From assembly GCA_003612625.1 (NCBI GenBank), contig RAZJ01000002.1:1-64000 (forward strand): a DNA stretch of 64,000 nucleotides. Reading direction: 5' to 3'. Position 1 is the first letter of the stretch. Every line of letters starts with the position of its first letter. The notes under the pieces are model-generated. The model did no database searches, was not told the DNA's origin, and worked only from the letters and a program-made list of their open reading frames with translations. The translations under genes were made by a program, and so were the position numbers. This DNA is from a bacterium 1XD42-1. GTDB lineage: Bacteria; Bacillota; Clostridia; Oscillospirales; Ruminococcaceae. Shown here piece by piece: positions 8,287-17,025 of this stretch.

Positions 8287-9556
8287 TGCGGTGGAAGCCT
8301 ATATTGCAGCAGGGCGGGCCAGGTTCCATATGCCGGGCCATAAAGGGACAGAAGGGCTGGAATGGGACATTACAGAAGTAGAAGGCTGTGACAGCTTGTA
8401 CGAAGCCTCCGGGCCTATATTGGAGCTGGAACAGGAAGCCGCAAGGATATACGGGGCTGGGGCCGCCCTGCTCAGTGCAGGGGGAGCGACTTTGTGTATC
8501 CAAACTATGCTTGCATTATGCGGCGCGGGCCAAAAAATAATTGCAGGCAGGGGGATTCACAAGAGCGCTTTAAATGCAATGATCCTTTTGGATCAGCAGC
8601 CCATATGGGTTTATCCGGAATCCTGGGGATGGTTTTTAGGGCCTTATACCCCGGAAAAAATAGAAGTAGCTTTGCAGCAGGAGCCGGAAGCGGCTGGGGT
8701 TTATATCACGTCGCCGGATTATTTTGGAGTGATGAGCGACATAGAAGCCATTGCCCAGGTGTGCCGCAGGTACGGGAAGCCCCTGCTGGTAGACAATGCC
8801 CACGGGGCCCATTTGAAGTTTTTGCCGGGGAAAACCCACCCCATGGATTGCGGGGCGGCCATGTGTGCGGACAGCCTTCATAAGACGCTGCCTGCTATGA
8901 CAGGAGCCGCGGTTTTATATTTAGCGGACGGTTCCCGCCAGGCGGAAGCCCGTCGTTTTATGTCGTTATTTGGTTCCACTAGCCCCTCATATCCCATCCT
9001 GTTATCCTGTGAAAAAGCTTTGGCATGGGCAGAAGAAAAGGGCCGACAGGGGTTTGCAGAAACGGCGGAACGGTTCCGGCAGTTGTCCCAAACAGCAAAA
9101 GCCTTCCCCCAGCCGGCAAAAATGGACCCGGCAAAACTAACGGTTGCCTATGGGCCTTATTGCAGCAGCGAAGCCTTTGGAAAATGGCTGCGGGGGCATG
9201 GGGTAGAGCCGGAATATATCGGAGGGGGAACCTGTGTTTTCATGGGGAATCCCTTTAATCCGGAATCAGACTACACAAAGCTGGAAAAAGCCATTCAAGA
9301 ATACCCTTTGGGACTTCAAAACATAGAACCCGTTCCTTTGCCGCCGCTGCTGCAAACGGTAGTCCCATTGCGGCAGGCTGCTTTTTCTCCGGAAAAGGAG
9401 ATTCCTTTGACGGAAAGCCCGGGGCATATTGCGGCCCGGGAATCCTCCCCATGCCCGCCAGGAATACCGGCTGTCATGTGCGGGGAACGGATTGATGAAG
9501 CAATGGCAGAATATATGGCAAGGCGCGGCATGAAAACCGTATGGGTAATGGCATGA
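8267..9556 (+). CDS. Orn/Lys/Arg decarboxylase-family PLP enzyme (YaaO-like)
   Basis: This is a 429-residue fold-type I PLP enzyme of the basic amino acid decarboxylase family. It has HMPGHKG at 21-27, the PLP-ring Asp in LLVDNAHGAH (D176), and the Schiff-base lysine in DSLHKTLPA (K206). It has the short form without the N-terminal wing domain, like Bacillus YaaO. Substrate (lysine, ornithine or arginine) is not predictable here. AGGGGGAGG precedes the ATG inside the end of the Fem-like gene. The position before darA-holB matches yaaO in Bacillus subtilis. Confidence 0.88.
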   Translation: MKTPLHNAVEAYIAAGRARFHMPGHKGTEGLEWDITEVEGCDSLYEASGPILELEQEAARIYGAGAALLSAGGATLCIQTMLALCGAGQKIIAGRGIHKSALNAMILLDQQPIWVYPESWGWFLGPYTPEKIEVALQQEPEAAGVYITSPDYFGVMSDIEAIAQVCRRYGKPLLVDNAHGAHLKFLPGKTHPMDCGAAMCADSLHKTLPAMTGAAVLYLADGSRQAEARRFMSLFGSTSPSYPILLSCEKALAWAEEKGRQGFAETAERFRQLSQTAKAFPQPAKMDPAKLTVAYGPYCSSEAFGKWLRGHGVEPEYIGGGTCVFMGNPFNPESDYTKLEKAIQEYPLGLQNIEPVPLPPLLQTVVPLRQAAFSPEKEIPLTESPGHIAARESSPCPPGIPAVMCGERIDEAMAEYMARRGMKTVWVMA

Positions 9557-9641
9557 AAGCAGAATAAAAAAATTTTGCGTTTGTTTTTGTGGAAAAAATG
9601 TGATACTATAAAAAAACAAGGACTGCAAGGGGGGCTGAAGG

Positions 9642-9965
9642 ATGAAACTCATTTTAGCCATAGTTTCCAATGATGACAGTGCAAAAGTAGCAAAGGAATT
9701 GACCAGGAACCAGTTTTTTGTAACGAAGCTTGCAACGACAGGCGGTTTTTTAATGGCAGGGAATACAACGTTTCTCCTAGGGACAGATGATAATAAAGTG
9801 GATCAAGTGATTGGGATTATCGGCAAGTATTCCAAAAAACGTTCCCAAATGGTGCCTTCCTCCACTTCTTACGGGGCGGGGATGCACACGCCATTCCCGG
9901 TAGAAGTCCAGGTAGGCGGGGCAACGGTTTTTGTGATGAATGTAGAAAGGTTTGAAAAACTTTAA
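9642..9965 (+). CDS. darA: Cyclic di-AMP receptor, PII-like DarA
   Basis: This 107-residue PII-like protein contains the typical GGFL.AGNTTFLLG block (about 37-51) and the NVERFE C-terminus. DarA/PstA proteins are trimers that bind c-di-AMP. Their output is not fully known. GGGGGCTG precedes the ATG. Its stop codon overlaps the holB start by one base. Confidence 0.95.
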   Translation: MKLILAIVSNDDSAKVAKELTRNQFFVTKLATTGGFLMAGNTTFLLGTDDNKVDQVIGIIGKYSKKRSQMVPSSTSYGAGMHTPFPVEVQVGGATVFVMNVERFEKL

Positions 9966-10921
9966 TGGTGCAGTTAGAACATAATGAAAGGGCCGTTGCT
10001 TTATTGGGGCAGTTGACAGGGCAGGGACGTTTGCCCCATGCCATACTGATAGAAGGCCCGGCTGGGACAGGGAAAAAAACCTTTGCCCAAAGGATCGCCC
10101 AGTCAGCCTTATGCACCGGAAAAGAGAAGCCTTGCGGCATATGCGAAGCCTGTCGGAAAGTAGAAAACCAGTCCCATCCTGACATCTGTTTTTATACGGT
10201 GCCGGAAGGGAAAAAAGATTTCCCGGTAGAACAGGTGCGGGAAATCCGGGGACAGGCATATGTAGCCCCCAATGAAGGGGCCTGCAAGATTTATGTGATA
10301 GATAAAGCCCATACCATGAATCAGGCAGCACAAAATGCGCTGTTAAAGCTTATCGAGGAGCCGCCGCCGTTTGTCTGTTTTATTTTGTTATGTGAAAACC
10401 GATCTCAAATGTTGGAAACGATTTTGTCCCGGGTAACGGCGATCTCATTGGAAACCCCTACGGTAGAACAATGTATCGAAACGTTACAGAAGCGGTTCCC
10501 GGAAAAGGAACAGAATCTTTTACAGGCGGCAGCGGCAGGGGCCGCAGGGAATATTGGACGGGCATTGGCCCTGCTGGATACGGCCAAGCCTTCCAAGGCG
10601 GCGGCAGACGCCAAAGCCCTGATGCAGGCATTGACAGGGGGACAGCGTTACGAATGTATCCGGATTCTGGCTTCTTATGAGAAGGATTCAGAAACCTTGT
10701 CCCAAACCCTTTCCCTGCTTCGGGAACGGTTTGCAGGGCTGTGCACTGCCAGTTACCGGGGGGCGGCTCCCGCGGACCTGCCAGCCCGGCAGATTTTGCC
10801 GGCCCAGGCAGTCCAGGCGGCAAAAGTGATAGATGAAGCAGCCGGGAATTTGGCCCGCAATGTGCGGATACCCTTGTTATGTGCTTGTATGGTAGAAGAA
10901 ATTATAGCTGCATTTGGTTAG
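9965..10921 (+). CDS. holB: DNA polymerase III delta' subunit
   Basis: This AAA+ clamp-loader subunit has 318 residues. It has a Walker A-like GPAGTGKKT near residue 38, a Cys cluster (C..C..C) in the CGICEAC zinc-binding region, and the HTMNQAAQNALLKLIEEPP block. It acts in the replisome to load the sliding clamp. It is translationally coupled to darA. The usual upstream tmk and yaaR genes of the Bacillus order are absent. Confidence 0.94.
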   Translation: MVQLEHNERAVALLGQLTGQGRLPHAILIEGPAGTGKKTFAQRIAQSALCTGKEKPCGICEACRKVENQSHPDICFYTVPEGKKDFPVEQVREIRGQAYVAPNEGACKIYVIDKAHTMNQAAQNALLKLIEEPPPFVCFILLCENRSQMLETILSRVTAISLETPTVEQCIETLQKRFPEKEQNLLQAAAAGAAGNIGRALALLDTAKPSKAAADAKALMQALTGGQRYECIRILASYEKDSETLSQTLSLLRERFAGLCTASYRGAAPADLPARQILPAQAVQAAKVIDEAAGNLARNVRIPLLCACMVEEIIAAFG

Positions 10922-10956
10922 CTGTAAAAGAAAGTTTATAAATTCGGAGGAAGTCA

Positions 10957-11820
10957 ATGGCCGAAATTATCGGAGTACGATTCAAAAGCGTAGGGAAAAT
11001 ATATTATTTTGATCCGGACGGGATGCAGATCGAAAAAGGCAGCCGGGTGATTGTAGAAACCACAAGGGGCATTGAATGCGGGGAAGTGGCAATGGCTAAC
11101 CGGGAAATTGACGAAGAAGCCCTGGTAAAGCCTTTAAAAAAGGTTATCCGGGTTGCTACTCAGGAGGATTTGCAGCGGGTAGAAAGTAACCTGCGCCGGG
11201 AAAAACAGGCTTTTGGGATCTGCCAGGAAAAAATAGAGAAGCACCAGTTGGAAATGAAGCTGGTAGATGTGGAATTTACCTTTGACAACAACAAAATATT
11301 ATTTTATTTCACCGCAGACGGCCGTATTGACTTCCGGGAACTGGTAAAAGATCTGGCTTCCGTATTCCGCACCCGAATTGAACTGCGGCAGATTGGGGTC
11401 AGGGATGAAGCCAAAATGCTGGGGGGCTTAGGGGTATGTGGAAGGCCCTTCTGCTGTTCCACATTTTTAGGGGAATTCCAGCCGGTTTCCATAAAAATGG
11501 CAAAAGAACAGGGACTTTCCTTAAATCCCACCAAAATTTCCGGTACCTGCGGCCGGCTTATGTGCTGTTTAAAATATGAACAGGACGCCTATGAGGAACT
11601 GATGGAAACGACGCCCCGGGTTGGATCAATGGTGCGTACCAATGACGGGATACGGGGCCAGGTGGTAGAAGTGAACCTGCTGACCGGGCAATTAAAAATT
11701 GCGCCGGAAAAGGATGCGGCAGCGGCAAAATTTTACCATAAAAGTGAAGTTGTGGTTTTGCGGGGGGAACGGAAACCAAAGATTGAATCTTTGGAACCGG
11801 AAGATTTTGATTCATTGTAA
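10957..11820 (+). CDS. ricT: PSP1-domain protein RicT (YaaT)
   Basis: This 287-residue PSP1-domain protein shows the conserved start (IIGVRFKSVGKIYYFDP) and the two Cys blocks CGRPFCCSTF and CGRLMCCLKYE, which ligate Fe-S clusters in the RicAFT complex. In Bacillus that complex (RicA, RicF, RicT) modulates RNase Y and mRNA maturation. The start has CGGAGG 8 bp upstream. RicA and RicF are not in the window. Confidence 0.93.
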   Translation: MAEIIGVRFKSVGKIYYFDPDGMQIEKGSRVIVETTRGIECGEVAMANREIDEEALVKPLKKVIRVATQEDLQRVESNLRREKQAFGICQEKIEKHQLEMKLVDVEFTFDNNKILFYFTADGRIDFRELVKDLASVFRTRIELRQIGVRDEAKMLGGLGVCGRPFCCSTFLGEFQPVSIKMAKEQGLSLNPTKISGTCGRLMCCLKYEQDAYEELMETTPRVGSMVRTNDGIRGQVVEVNLLTGQLKIAPEKDAAAAKFYHKSEVVVLRGERKPKIESLEPEDFDSL

Positions 11821-11839
11821 TTTTCCATAAAAAAACCTC

Positions 11840-11867
11840 TTGCTTTTTCCGGGACTTATGATAAAAT
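11840..11867 (+). promoter_or_regulatory. Promoter of the ferredoxin gene
   Basis: TTGCTT (11840-11845) and TAAAAT (11862-11867) are 16 bp apart. The leader to 11959 holds a short hairpin (GGTACAG/CTGTGCC). Confidence 0.5.
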
Positions 11868-11959
11868 AGGAGCAGACGTCCTTGTCGAGGGGCGTAAGGT
11901 ACAGGAATCTGTGCCTTGTACATTGAATTTTCTGTAATTTTTTACGGAGGTGTTTTCCT

Positions 11960-12130
11960 ATGGCATATGTTATTCATGACGACTGCATTTCCTGCGGTAA
12001 CTGCAAAGAAACCTGTCCGGTAGGCGCTGTTTCTGAAGGGGACAGCAAATACCAAATTGATCCGGATACCTGCATCGAGTGTGGCGCTTGCGCAGCCGAT
12101 TGTCCGGTAGAAGCAATTAAGCCGGAATAA
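11960..12130 (+). CDS. 2[4Fe-4S] ferredoxin, 56 residues
   Basis: This short protein has two canonical CxxCxxCxxxCP cluster motifs (CISCGNCKETCP and CIECGACAADCP), as in clostridial ferredoxins. These are small soluble low-potential electron carriers. The start is fixed by ACGGAGGTG 8 bp upstream. It has its own promoter and terminator, so it is a single-gene unit inserted between ricT and trmN6, where Bacillus has yabA. Confidence 0.96.
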   Translation: MAYVIHDDCISCGNCKETCPVGAVSEGDSKYQIDPDTCIECGACAADCPVEAIKPE

Positions 12131-12156
12131 GGAATTGTTTTCGGAAAAACAACAGC

Positions 12157-12192
12157 AAGAGCCTTCGCTCAAAAAGCGGAGGCTCTTATTTT
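12157..12192 (+). terminator. Intrinsic terminator after ferredoxin
   Basis: AAGAGCCT..CGCT pairs with AGCG..AGGCTCTT, followed by ATTTT. Confidence 0.85.
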
Positions 12193-12214
12193 CAAAACAA
12201 GGGGAAAAGGGACA

Positions 12215-12973
12215 TTGGAAAGCCGCTGGGAAACGTTAGGGCCAGATTTGCGTTTATGTGTCAGCCGGGAGCATACCTTTGGAACAGACGCTTTATTGCT
12301 CAGTGACTTTGCAGCTCCCCGGGCGAAAGAAATTGTTTGTGATTTAGGCAGCGGCTGCGGGATTATCCCGGCTTTATGGTTCCGCCAGCCGGAACAGGGG
12401 CCTGAAAAAGTGTGGGCATTGGAATTGCAGCCGGAAGCAGTGGCTCTCATGGAGCGCTCCTTAAAAGAAGGGGGATTGCCGCCGGAACGGTTTATTCCGG
12501 TGCAAGGGGATTTACGGGCGCTTCCCTTACAGAAGGGTATTTGTGATTTAGTAACCTGTAACCCGCCTTATTATCCGACAGGGTCGGGAGCAGTCAGCAC
12601 CATGGCGGCCAGCCGGAGAGCCCGCCATGAAATGGCCTGCACATTAGAAGAAGTCTGCAAAGCAGCGGCAGATCTGCTGCATCAGGGTGGGCGGTTTTGC
12701 CTGTGCCACAGGCCGGAACGGCTGGCAGAAGTATTTCGAGCTATGCAGGCCCGGGGCTTGGAACCGAAACGGCTGCGGTTTGTCCAGCAGAAACCAGAAA
12801 AACCGCCCCGGCTTTTCCTATTGGAAGGGCGGCTGGGGGGAAAAGCTTCTTTGCGTGTGGAAGCCCCTCTCTACTTAGAGGAAGCAGGGAAGCCCTCCCC
12901 GGAAATGGCCCGGATTTATGGAACGGAAAAAGGAGGGGCTGTATGGCAGGAACGGGAAAATTGTATGTTGTAG
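12215..12973 (+). CDS. trmN6: tRNA1(Val) A37 N6-methyltransferase family protein (YabB/TrmN6)
   Basis: This 252-residue Rossmann methyltransferase has motif I DLGSGCGI (about residues 43-50) and the N6-adenine catalytic motif NPPY near residue 115. The family methylates A37 (or nearby adenine) of tRNA. TTG at 12215 follows GGGGAAAAGG. It overlaps rsmI by 31 bp, and the neighbourhood matches Bacillus yabB-yazA-rsmI without yazA. Confidence 0.88.
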   Translation: MESRWETLGPDLRLCVSREHTFGTDALLLSDFAAPRAKEIVCDLGSGCGIIPALWFRQPEQGPEKVWALELQPEAVALMERSLKEGGLPPERFIPVQGDLRALPLQKGICDLVTCNPPYYPTGSGAVSTMAASRRARHEMACTLEEVCKAAADLLHQGGRFCLCHRPERLAEVFRAMQARGLEPKRLRFVQQKPEKPPRLFLLEGRLGGKASLRVEAPLYLEEAGKPSPEMARIYGTEKGGAVWQERENCML

Positions 12974-13788
12974 GGACGCCCATTGGAAATCTTGGGGATC
13001 TATCTCCCAGGGCAGTAGAAACCCTGGAACGGTGTGATTTTATCGCGGCAGAGGATACCCGGGTAACGGTGAAGCTGTTAAATCATCTGGGCTTAAAAAA
13101 GCCCATGGTCAGCTATTTTGAACACAACCTCCGCCGCCGGGGAGAAGAAATTACAGCCCGGATGCTGGCCGGGGAAACCTGTGCCATTGTGACGGATGCA
13201 GGGATGCCCTGTATTTCCGATCCCGGGGAAGATCTGGTGCGGCTGTGTATTGCCCAGGGGATTCCTACCGAAGTTGTTCCCGGCCCCAGCGCCTTAATCA
13301 GCGCTTTGGCGGTGTCGGGCCTGTCCACCTCCCGTTTTGCCTTTGAAGGCTTTTTAAGTGTCAAAAAATCCAGCCGGTTCCAGCGGCTTCAGGAAATCCA
13401 AACCGATCCCCGGACTTTAATTTTTTATGAAGCCCCCCACAAGCTGGTTGCCACATTGCGGGATATGCTGGAAGTTCTAGGGGATCGTAAAATCACCTTA
13501 GTACGGGAACTGACAAAAATCCATGAAGAAGTACGGCATACCACCTTAGCGGAAGGGCTGGCCTATTATGAAGCCAGTCCTCCCCGGGGGGAATTTGTAC
13601 TGGTATTGGAAGGGGCTTCTCAGGAAAGAGCAGAAGAAAGCCTTACGTTAGAAGAAGCGGCAGATATGGCTGCTGCGTTGGCCCAGGGGGGAATGCCCTT
13701 GTCTGAGGCTGCCCGGGAAGCAGCCCGGCAGACAGGGTACCCCAAAGGCCGGATTTATAAAGAAGCCCTTGCCAAAAGCCAGGATTAA
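12943..13788 (+). CDS. rsmI: 16S rRNA C1402 2'-O-methyltransferase
   Basis: RsmI is a SAM-dependent tetrapyrrole-methylase-fold enzyme that modifies C1402 in the ribosomal P site. The 281-residue protein begins LYVVGTPIGNLGDLSPRA and has AAEDTR and DAGMPCISDPGE, all family hallmarks. The start ATG 12943 has AGGAGG 6 bp upstream. The open frame extends further upstream but without support. Confidence 0.96.
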   Translation: MAGTGKLYVVGTPIGNLGDLSPRAVETLERCDFIAAEDTRVTVKLLNHLGLKKPMVSYFEHNLRRRGEEITARMLAGETCAIVTDAGMPCISDPGEDLVRLCIAQGIPTEVVPGPSALISALAVSGLSTSRFAFEGFLSVKKSSRFQRLQEIQTDPRTLIFYEAPHKLVATLRDMLEVLGDRKITLVRELTKIHEEVRHTTLAEGLAYYEASPPRGEFVLVLEGASQERAEESLTLEEAADMAAALAQGGMPLSEAAREAARQTGYPKGRIYKEALAKSQD

Positions 13789-13807
13789 CCTTGAAAAAAA
13801 CAGGCAA

Positions 13808-14341
13808 TTATAATAATAAGTAAGCCAGAGCAATTAAAAGAACATGATCTGCTTTTTCATTGTAAAGCAGGAACATCAGCCCCAGAATCAGCAGGGTTTC
13901 CCCATCTAAGTTGAGTTTGGATAGGATTCCGGTAATGGGATCTGTGGGAGGCTGGGGGTGGGGGGCCATCATAGGCTCCTGCCTCTGGAAATGAGGGTTT
14001 TGCTGGGGCGGCGGTTCCGGATTGCCGTTATTTGGCTGCGGCTCTGTTTCCGGCTCCGGTTCCTGAGAAGCTTCCGGTTGGGAATCCTGTGCCAGTGTGC
14101 TGTCCGGTTCCGAAGTTGTGGATTCCGGCTCCGGTTCCGGCAGTTCCACAGCCGCTGGAGCTTCATAAGGAGTTTCTTCTGGTTCCGGCTCCTGATAGGG
14201 CGTAATGGCACTTTCAGGAACGTCATAAAAAGGCAGCGCTTTTGCACGGGATTGGAACTCATGGACCCGTAAAACAGCTTCCTGTTGCATCCGCATAATA
14301 TCTTCTTCGGTATAAGTTTTTGTACTGTTCCAGCGCATCAT
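13808..14341 (-). CDS. Hypothetical acidic Pro/Glu-rich protein with hydrophobic C-terminus
   Basis: I do not recognise this 177-residue protein. Residues 1-45 are mixed helical sequence, about 50-130 are Glu/Pro/Gln-rich low complexity, and the last 35 residues are hydrophobic (LLILGLMFLLY, LLIALAYLLL), suggesting a tail anchor or helical hairpin in the membrane. Its ATG overlaps the stop of the upstream gene (ATGA). It is the last gene of a three-gene minus-strand unit. Confidence 0.75.
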   Translation of the reverse strand: MMRWNSTKTYTEEDIMRMQQEAVLRVHEFQSRAKALPFYDVPESAITPYQEPEPEETPYEAPAAVELPEPEPESTTSEPDSTLAQDSQPEASQEPEPETEPQPNNGNPEPPPQQNPHFQRQEPMMAPHPQPPTDPITGILSKLNLDGETLLILGLMFLLYNEKADHVLLIALAYLLL

Positions 14342-14952
14342 CTATGTCCACCACCTGAAAACAGATTGCCCAGGCTTCCTAATAAGCCGCTGTCCCGGAT
14401 AGCGGGCCAGGCACTCATTAACTGCATGATCCGGACGGCGTCGTCAATGCGCCCGGCCCGGGAAGCGGAAATATGGGGCTGCAAAGCCCGCAGAAGCTGG
14501 ACATTTTTATCGCCGCTGCCGCCATTTCCATTAAGCCCGCCCAGGATGCCTCCTAAAGCGGATAAAGCTCCCAGATTGAGCCCCCCAAGCCCCCCCAGAG
14601 GATTTCCATTGTTTTGGGGCTGGTTCATTGCCGGCCCGTTATTGACAGGCTGGTTCATATTGGGGGGAGGAGCGGGATTGTTCATAAAATTAGCAGCAGG
14701 GCCGTTATTCTCATTGTTGTAATTGGAGGGCGGATTCCCGTTTCCGTTGTTCCCCTGCTGGCCCATATTGGGGTTCATATTCATATTCATATTATTCATA
14801 TTGGGGGGAGCCCCGTTGCTGCCAAAGCCCTGGCCCGGCGGCGATCCGCCGGGATTCATTCCTAAGCTTTGGGCAACGTTCCGAAGCTGTTCCATTTTCT
14901 GGGGATCGCCCAGGATAGAACTGATTACAGAATTTAGATCATCCAATGCCAT
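14338..14952 (-). CDS. Hypothetical Asn/Pro/Gly/Met-rich protein
   Basis: I do not recognise this 204-residue protein. A short helical N-terminus (residues 1-30, SSILGDPQKMEQLRNVAQSLG) is followed by about 90 residues of N/P/G/M-rich repeats. A folded-looking C-terminal 55 residues (NVQLLRALQPHISASRAGRID) follows. The middle gene of the cluster; the layout suggests a flexible linker between two small helical modules. Confidence 0.75.
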   Translation of the reverse strand: MALDDLNSVISSILGDPQKMEQLRNVAQSLGMNPGGSPPGQGFGSNGAPPNMNNMNMNMNPNMGQQGNNGNGNPPSNYNNENNGPAANFMNNPAPPPNMNQPVNNGPAMNQPQNNGNPLGGLGGLNLGALSALGGILGGLNGNGGSGDKNVQLLRALQPHISASRAGRIDDAVRIMQLMSAWPAIRDSGLLGSLGNLFSGGGHR

Positions 14953-14968
14953 CGCCGCCTTTACCCCC

Positions 14969-15217
14969 TTACCGGCCCATCAAGCCTTGCAAGAGCTGCT
15001 GAACCTTGGGGTTTTGGATAAATTGTTCCATTGCCTGGGGATTTTGTATCAAAGCGGAAATTTGTTCCCGTTTATCCTGAGGCAGCGCATCCAGTAAGGC
15101 GTCAGAACGGCCATCTTGCATTTGTTGTTTTAATTTTTTGGGATCAGCCCCCATTTTCTTCCCAGCCATGGCAAGCAGTGCATCCATTTGGGACGGGGAG
15201 AGCTGGAATTGACTCAT
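14969..15217 (-). CDS. Hypothetical small helical protein, first gene of a three-gene unit
   Basis: This is an 82-residue, Gln/Met/Leu-rich, all-helical protein (SPSQMDALLAMAGKKMG near the start, NPKVQQLLQGLMG at the end). It is not recognised. Its NPQAMEQF stretch resembles DPQKMEQL in the next gene, so the two may share an ancestral helical module. CGGTGTTGC precedes the ATG, giving only a weak ribosome binding site. Confidence 0.7.
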   Translation of the reverse strand: MSQFQLSPSQMDALLAMAGKKMGADPKKLKQQMQDGRSDALLDALPQDKREQISALIQNPQAMEQFIQNPKVQQLLQGLMGR

Positions 15218-15367
15218 ATTGCAACACCGCCTATTTTCATTCGCTAATTTCTATGTTATATTTATAGCAAATATTCGCAAATGTGTGACTGCTGTGCTGG
15301 TTTGAAAAAGAAGCTGACCTGATTTTGAAATGGAAAAAAGGCACAGCCTTAGGAAAGGAGGCCCAGA

Positions 15368-15850
15368 ATGAAACGGATCATTGTTGTTTCAGATACCCAC
15401 CGGGATTTTTATTCCTTAGCAAAAGTAGCGGAACGCCATCAAAATGCCGATCTTATGATTCATTTAGGAGATGGGTATGAAGATTTTTGCCGGCTGGAAG
15501 GGCTTTTCCCCAATTTAAAAAGGTATTGTGTCCGTGGAAACTGTGATTTTGGACTGTCGAAAACCGTCAAGCTGGCAGAAATCCTGGAGTATGGCCCGGC
15601 CCGCATTTTTTATACCCACGGCCATATTTATGAAGTAAAAGCAGGCTTGGACCAGCTGTATCAAACAGGGCTGGACAGTGGGGCAAATGTTATTTTATAT
15701 GGCCATACCCATATACCAATGGTTGACTATCAAAACGGGGTGCATTTGATGAATCCCGGCAGTTTGGGACAGCCCCGGGATGGGATTTCAACTTATGGGA
15801 TGATTGACATGGATAATGACTGGATCAACTGCCATATTGCGAAGCTTTAA
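15368..15850 (+). CDS. YfcE/MJ0936-type metallophosphoesterase
   Basis: This 160-residue calcineurin-like phosphoesterase has metal-binding motifs in order: SDTHRD (about residues 8-13), HLGDG (33-37), GNCD (57-60), THGH (about 83) and YGHTH (about 112). The family hydrolyses simple phosphodiesters. The in vivo substrate is unknown. AGGAGG lies 5 bp before the ATG. It is convergent with ldh, overlapping it by 4 bp. Confidence 0.92.
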   Translation: MKRIIVVSDTHRDFYSLAKVAERHQNADLMIHLGDGYEDFCRLEGLFPNLKRYCVRGNCDFGLSKTVKLAEILEYGPARIFYTHGHIYEVKAGLDQLYQTGLDSGANVILYGHTHIPMVDYQNGVHLMNPGSLGQPRDGISTYGMIDMDNDWINCHIAKL

Positions 15851-16797
15851 CCTAAGTTTTGGAAGGTTTCCCGTAAAAAACGACAGGAAGCATCCATTTT
15901 GTCCCGTTCTTCCGGGGACAGGGGCAGGGTTATAACCCGTAAAACACCGCCATCCCCTACCACGCAGGGGGCGCCGGCATAAACTTCTTCCTGGCCGTAA
16001 TCCCCGGCCAGCAGGGAGGATACTGTTAAAATGCTGTGTTCATCCCCAAAAATAGCCCGTACAATCCGCACCATAGCCATACCGATTCCATAATAGGTGG
16101 CTTTTTTAGCAGCAATAATTTTAGCTGCGGCAGACCGGACTTCTTCTTCCATTTGCTGCAAGCGCTGGAAAGAAAATTCTCCATGGGCCTGTAAAATGGA
16201 AATAACCGGTTTGGTTGCCAGCATAGCCTGGGACCAGGGCACAAATTCACTGTCCCCATGTTCCCCCATCACATAGGCATGGATATTCCTGGGGTCTACG
16301 GAAAAATAATTGCCTAATAAATACCGCAGCCGCGCCGAGTCTAAAGTGGTTCCCGTTCCCAGAACCCGCCGGGGCGGCAGTCCGGAAAGCTTCTGTGTAA
16401 TCCGCGTCATAATATCCACCGGGTTGGTAGCGATCAGGAAAATCCCGGAAAATCCGGAAGCCATAACCGGCTCAATGACCGTCCGGAATACTTCCCGGTT
16501 CCGCCGCAGCAAATCAATACGGCTTTCACCGGGTTTCTGGTTGACGCCGGCGCAGACGGCAACAATGGTGGCATCTTCACAGCATTCATATCCCGCGGCA
16601 TAAATCCGCATATGGGAACCGGAAAAAGCTAAACCATGGTTTAGATCCATTGCTTCACCCTGGGCTTTTTGTTCATCTATATCAACCAGGGCCAATTCAT
16701 CGCAGGCATTTTGATTGAGCAGGGCATAAGCAAAGCTCATGCCTACCAGCCCTGTACCAATGAGGACGATTTTACGTTTGTCAGGTTTCATTGACAA
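15847..16797 (-). CDS. ldh: L-lactate dehydrogenase
   Basis: This NAD-dependent enzyme converts pyruvate to L-lactate in fermentation. The protein of about 315 residues has the nucleotide-binding GTGLVG, the catalytic-loop/substrate region, and the active-site histidine motif GEHGDSEF near residue 180. The start is either TTG 16797 (GGAG 5 bp upstream) or ATG 16791 (11 bp). A small GC hairpin (CCGCTG/CAGCGG) sits in the leader. It appears monocistronic. Confidence 0.93.
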   Translation of the reverse strand: MSMKPDKRKIVLIGTGLVGMSFAYALLNQNACDELALVDIDEQKAQGEAMDLNHGLAFSGSHMRIYAAGYECCEDATIVAVCAGVNQKPGESRIDLLRRNREVFRTVIEPVMASGFSGIFLIATNPVDIMTRITQKLSGLPPRRVLGTGTTLDSARLRYLLGNYFSVDPRNIHAYVMGEHGDSEFVPWSQAMLATKPVISILQAHGEFSFQRLQQMEEEVRSAAAKIIAAKKATYYGIGMAMVRIVRAIFGDEHSILTVSSLLAGDYGQEEVYAGAPCVVGDGGVLRVITLPLSPEERDKMDASCRFLRETFQNLG

Positions 16798-17025
16798 TCA
16801 CACTCCATTTACCGCTGGGACAGCGGCCTTTTTTAATTATGATATGATTAGTATGCCCTTTTTGGAGGGTTTTTTAAAAAAACAGCTTTTGCCAGGAAAG
16901 GGGGCATTGATTTTTCCCTTTTGATGTGTTAAGATTAAGTTAAGAAAATATACATAACGGGTATAGTTTTCGGAAGTGTGGAGAAAAAGAAGCGCGGCTT
17001 TGTGATAGGGAAAAGAGGGAAAGTT

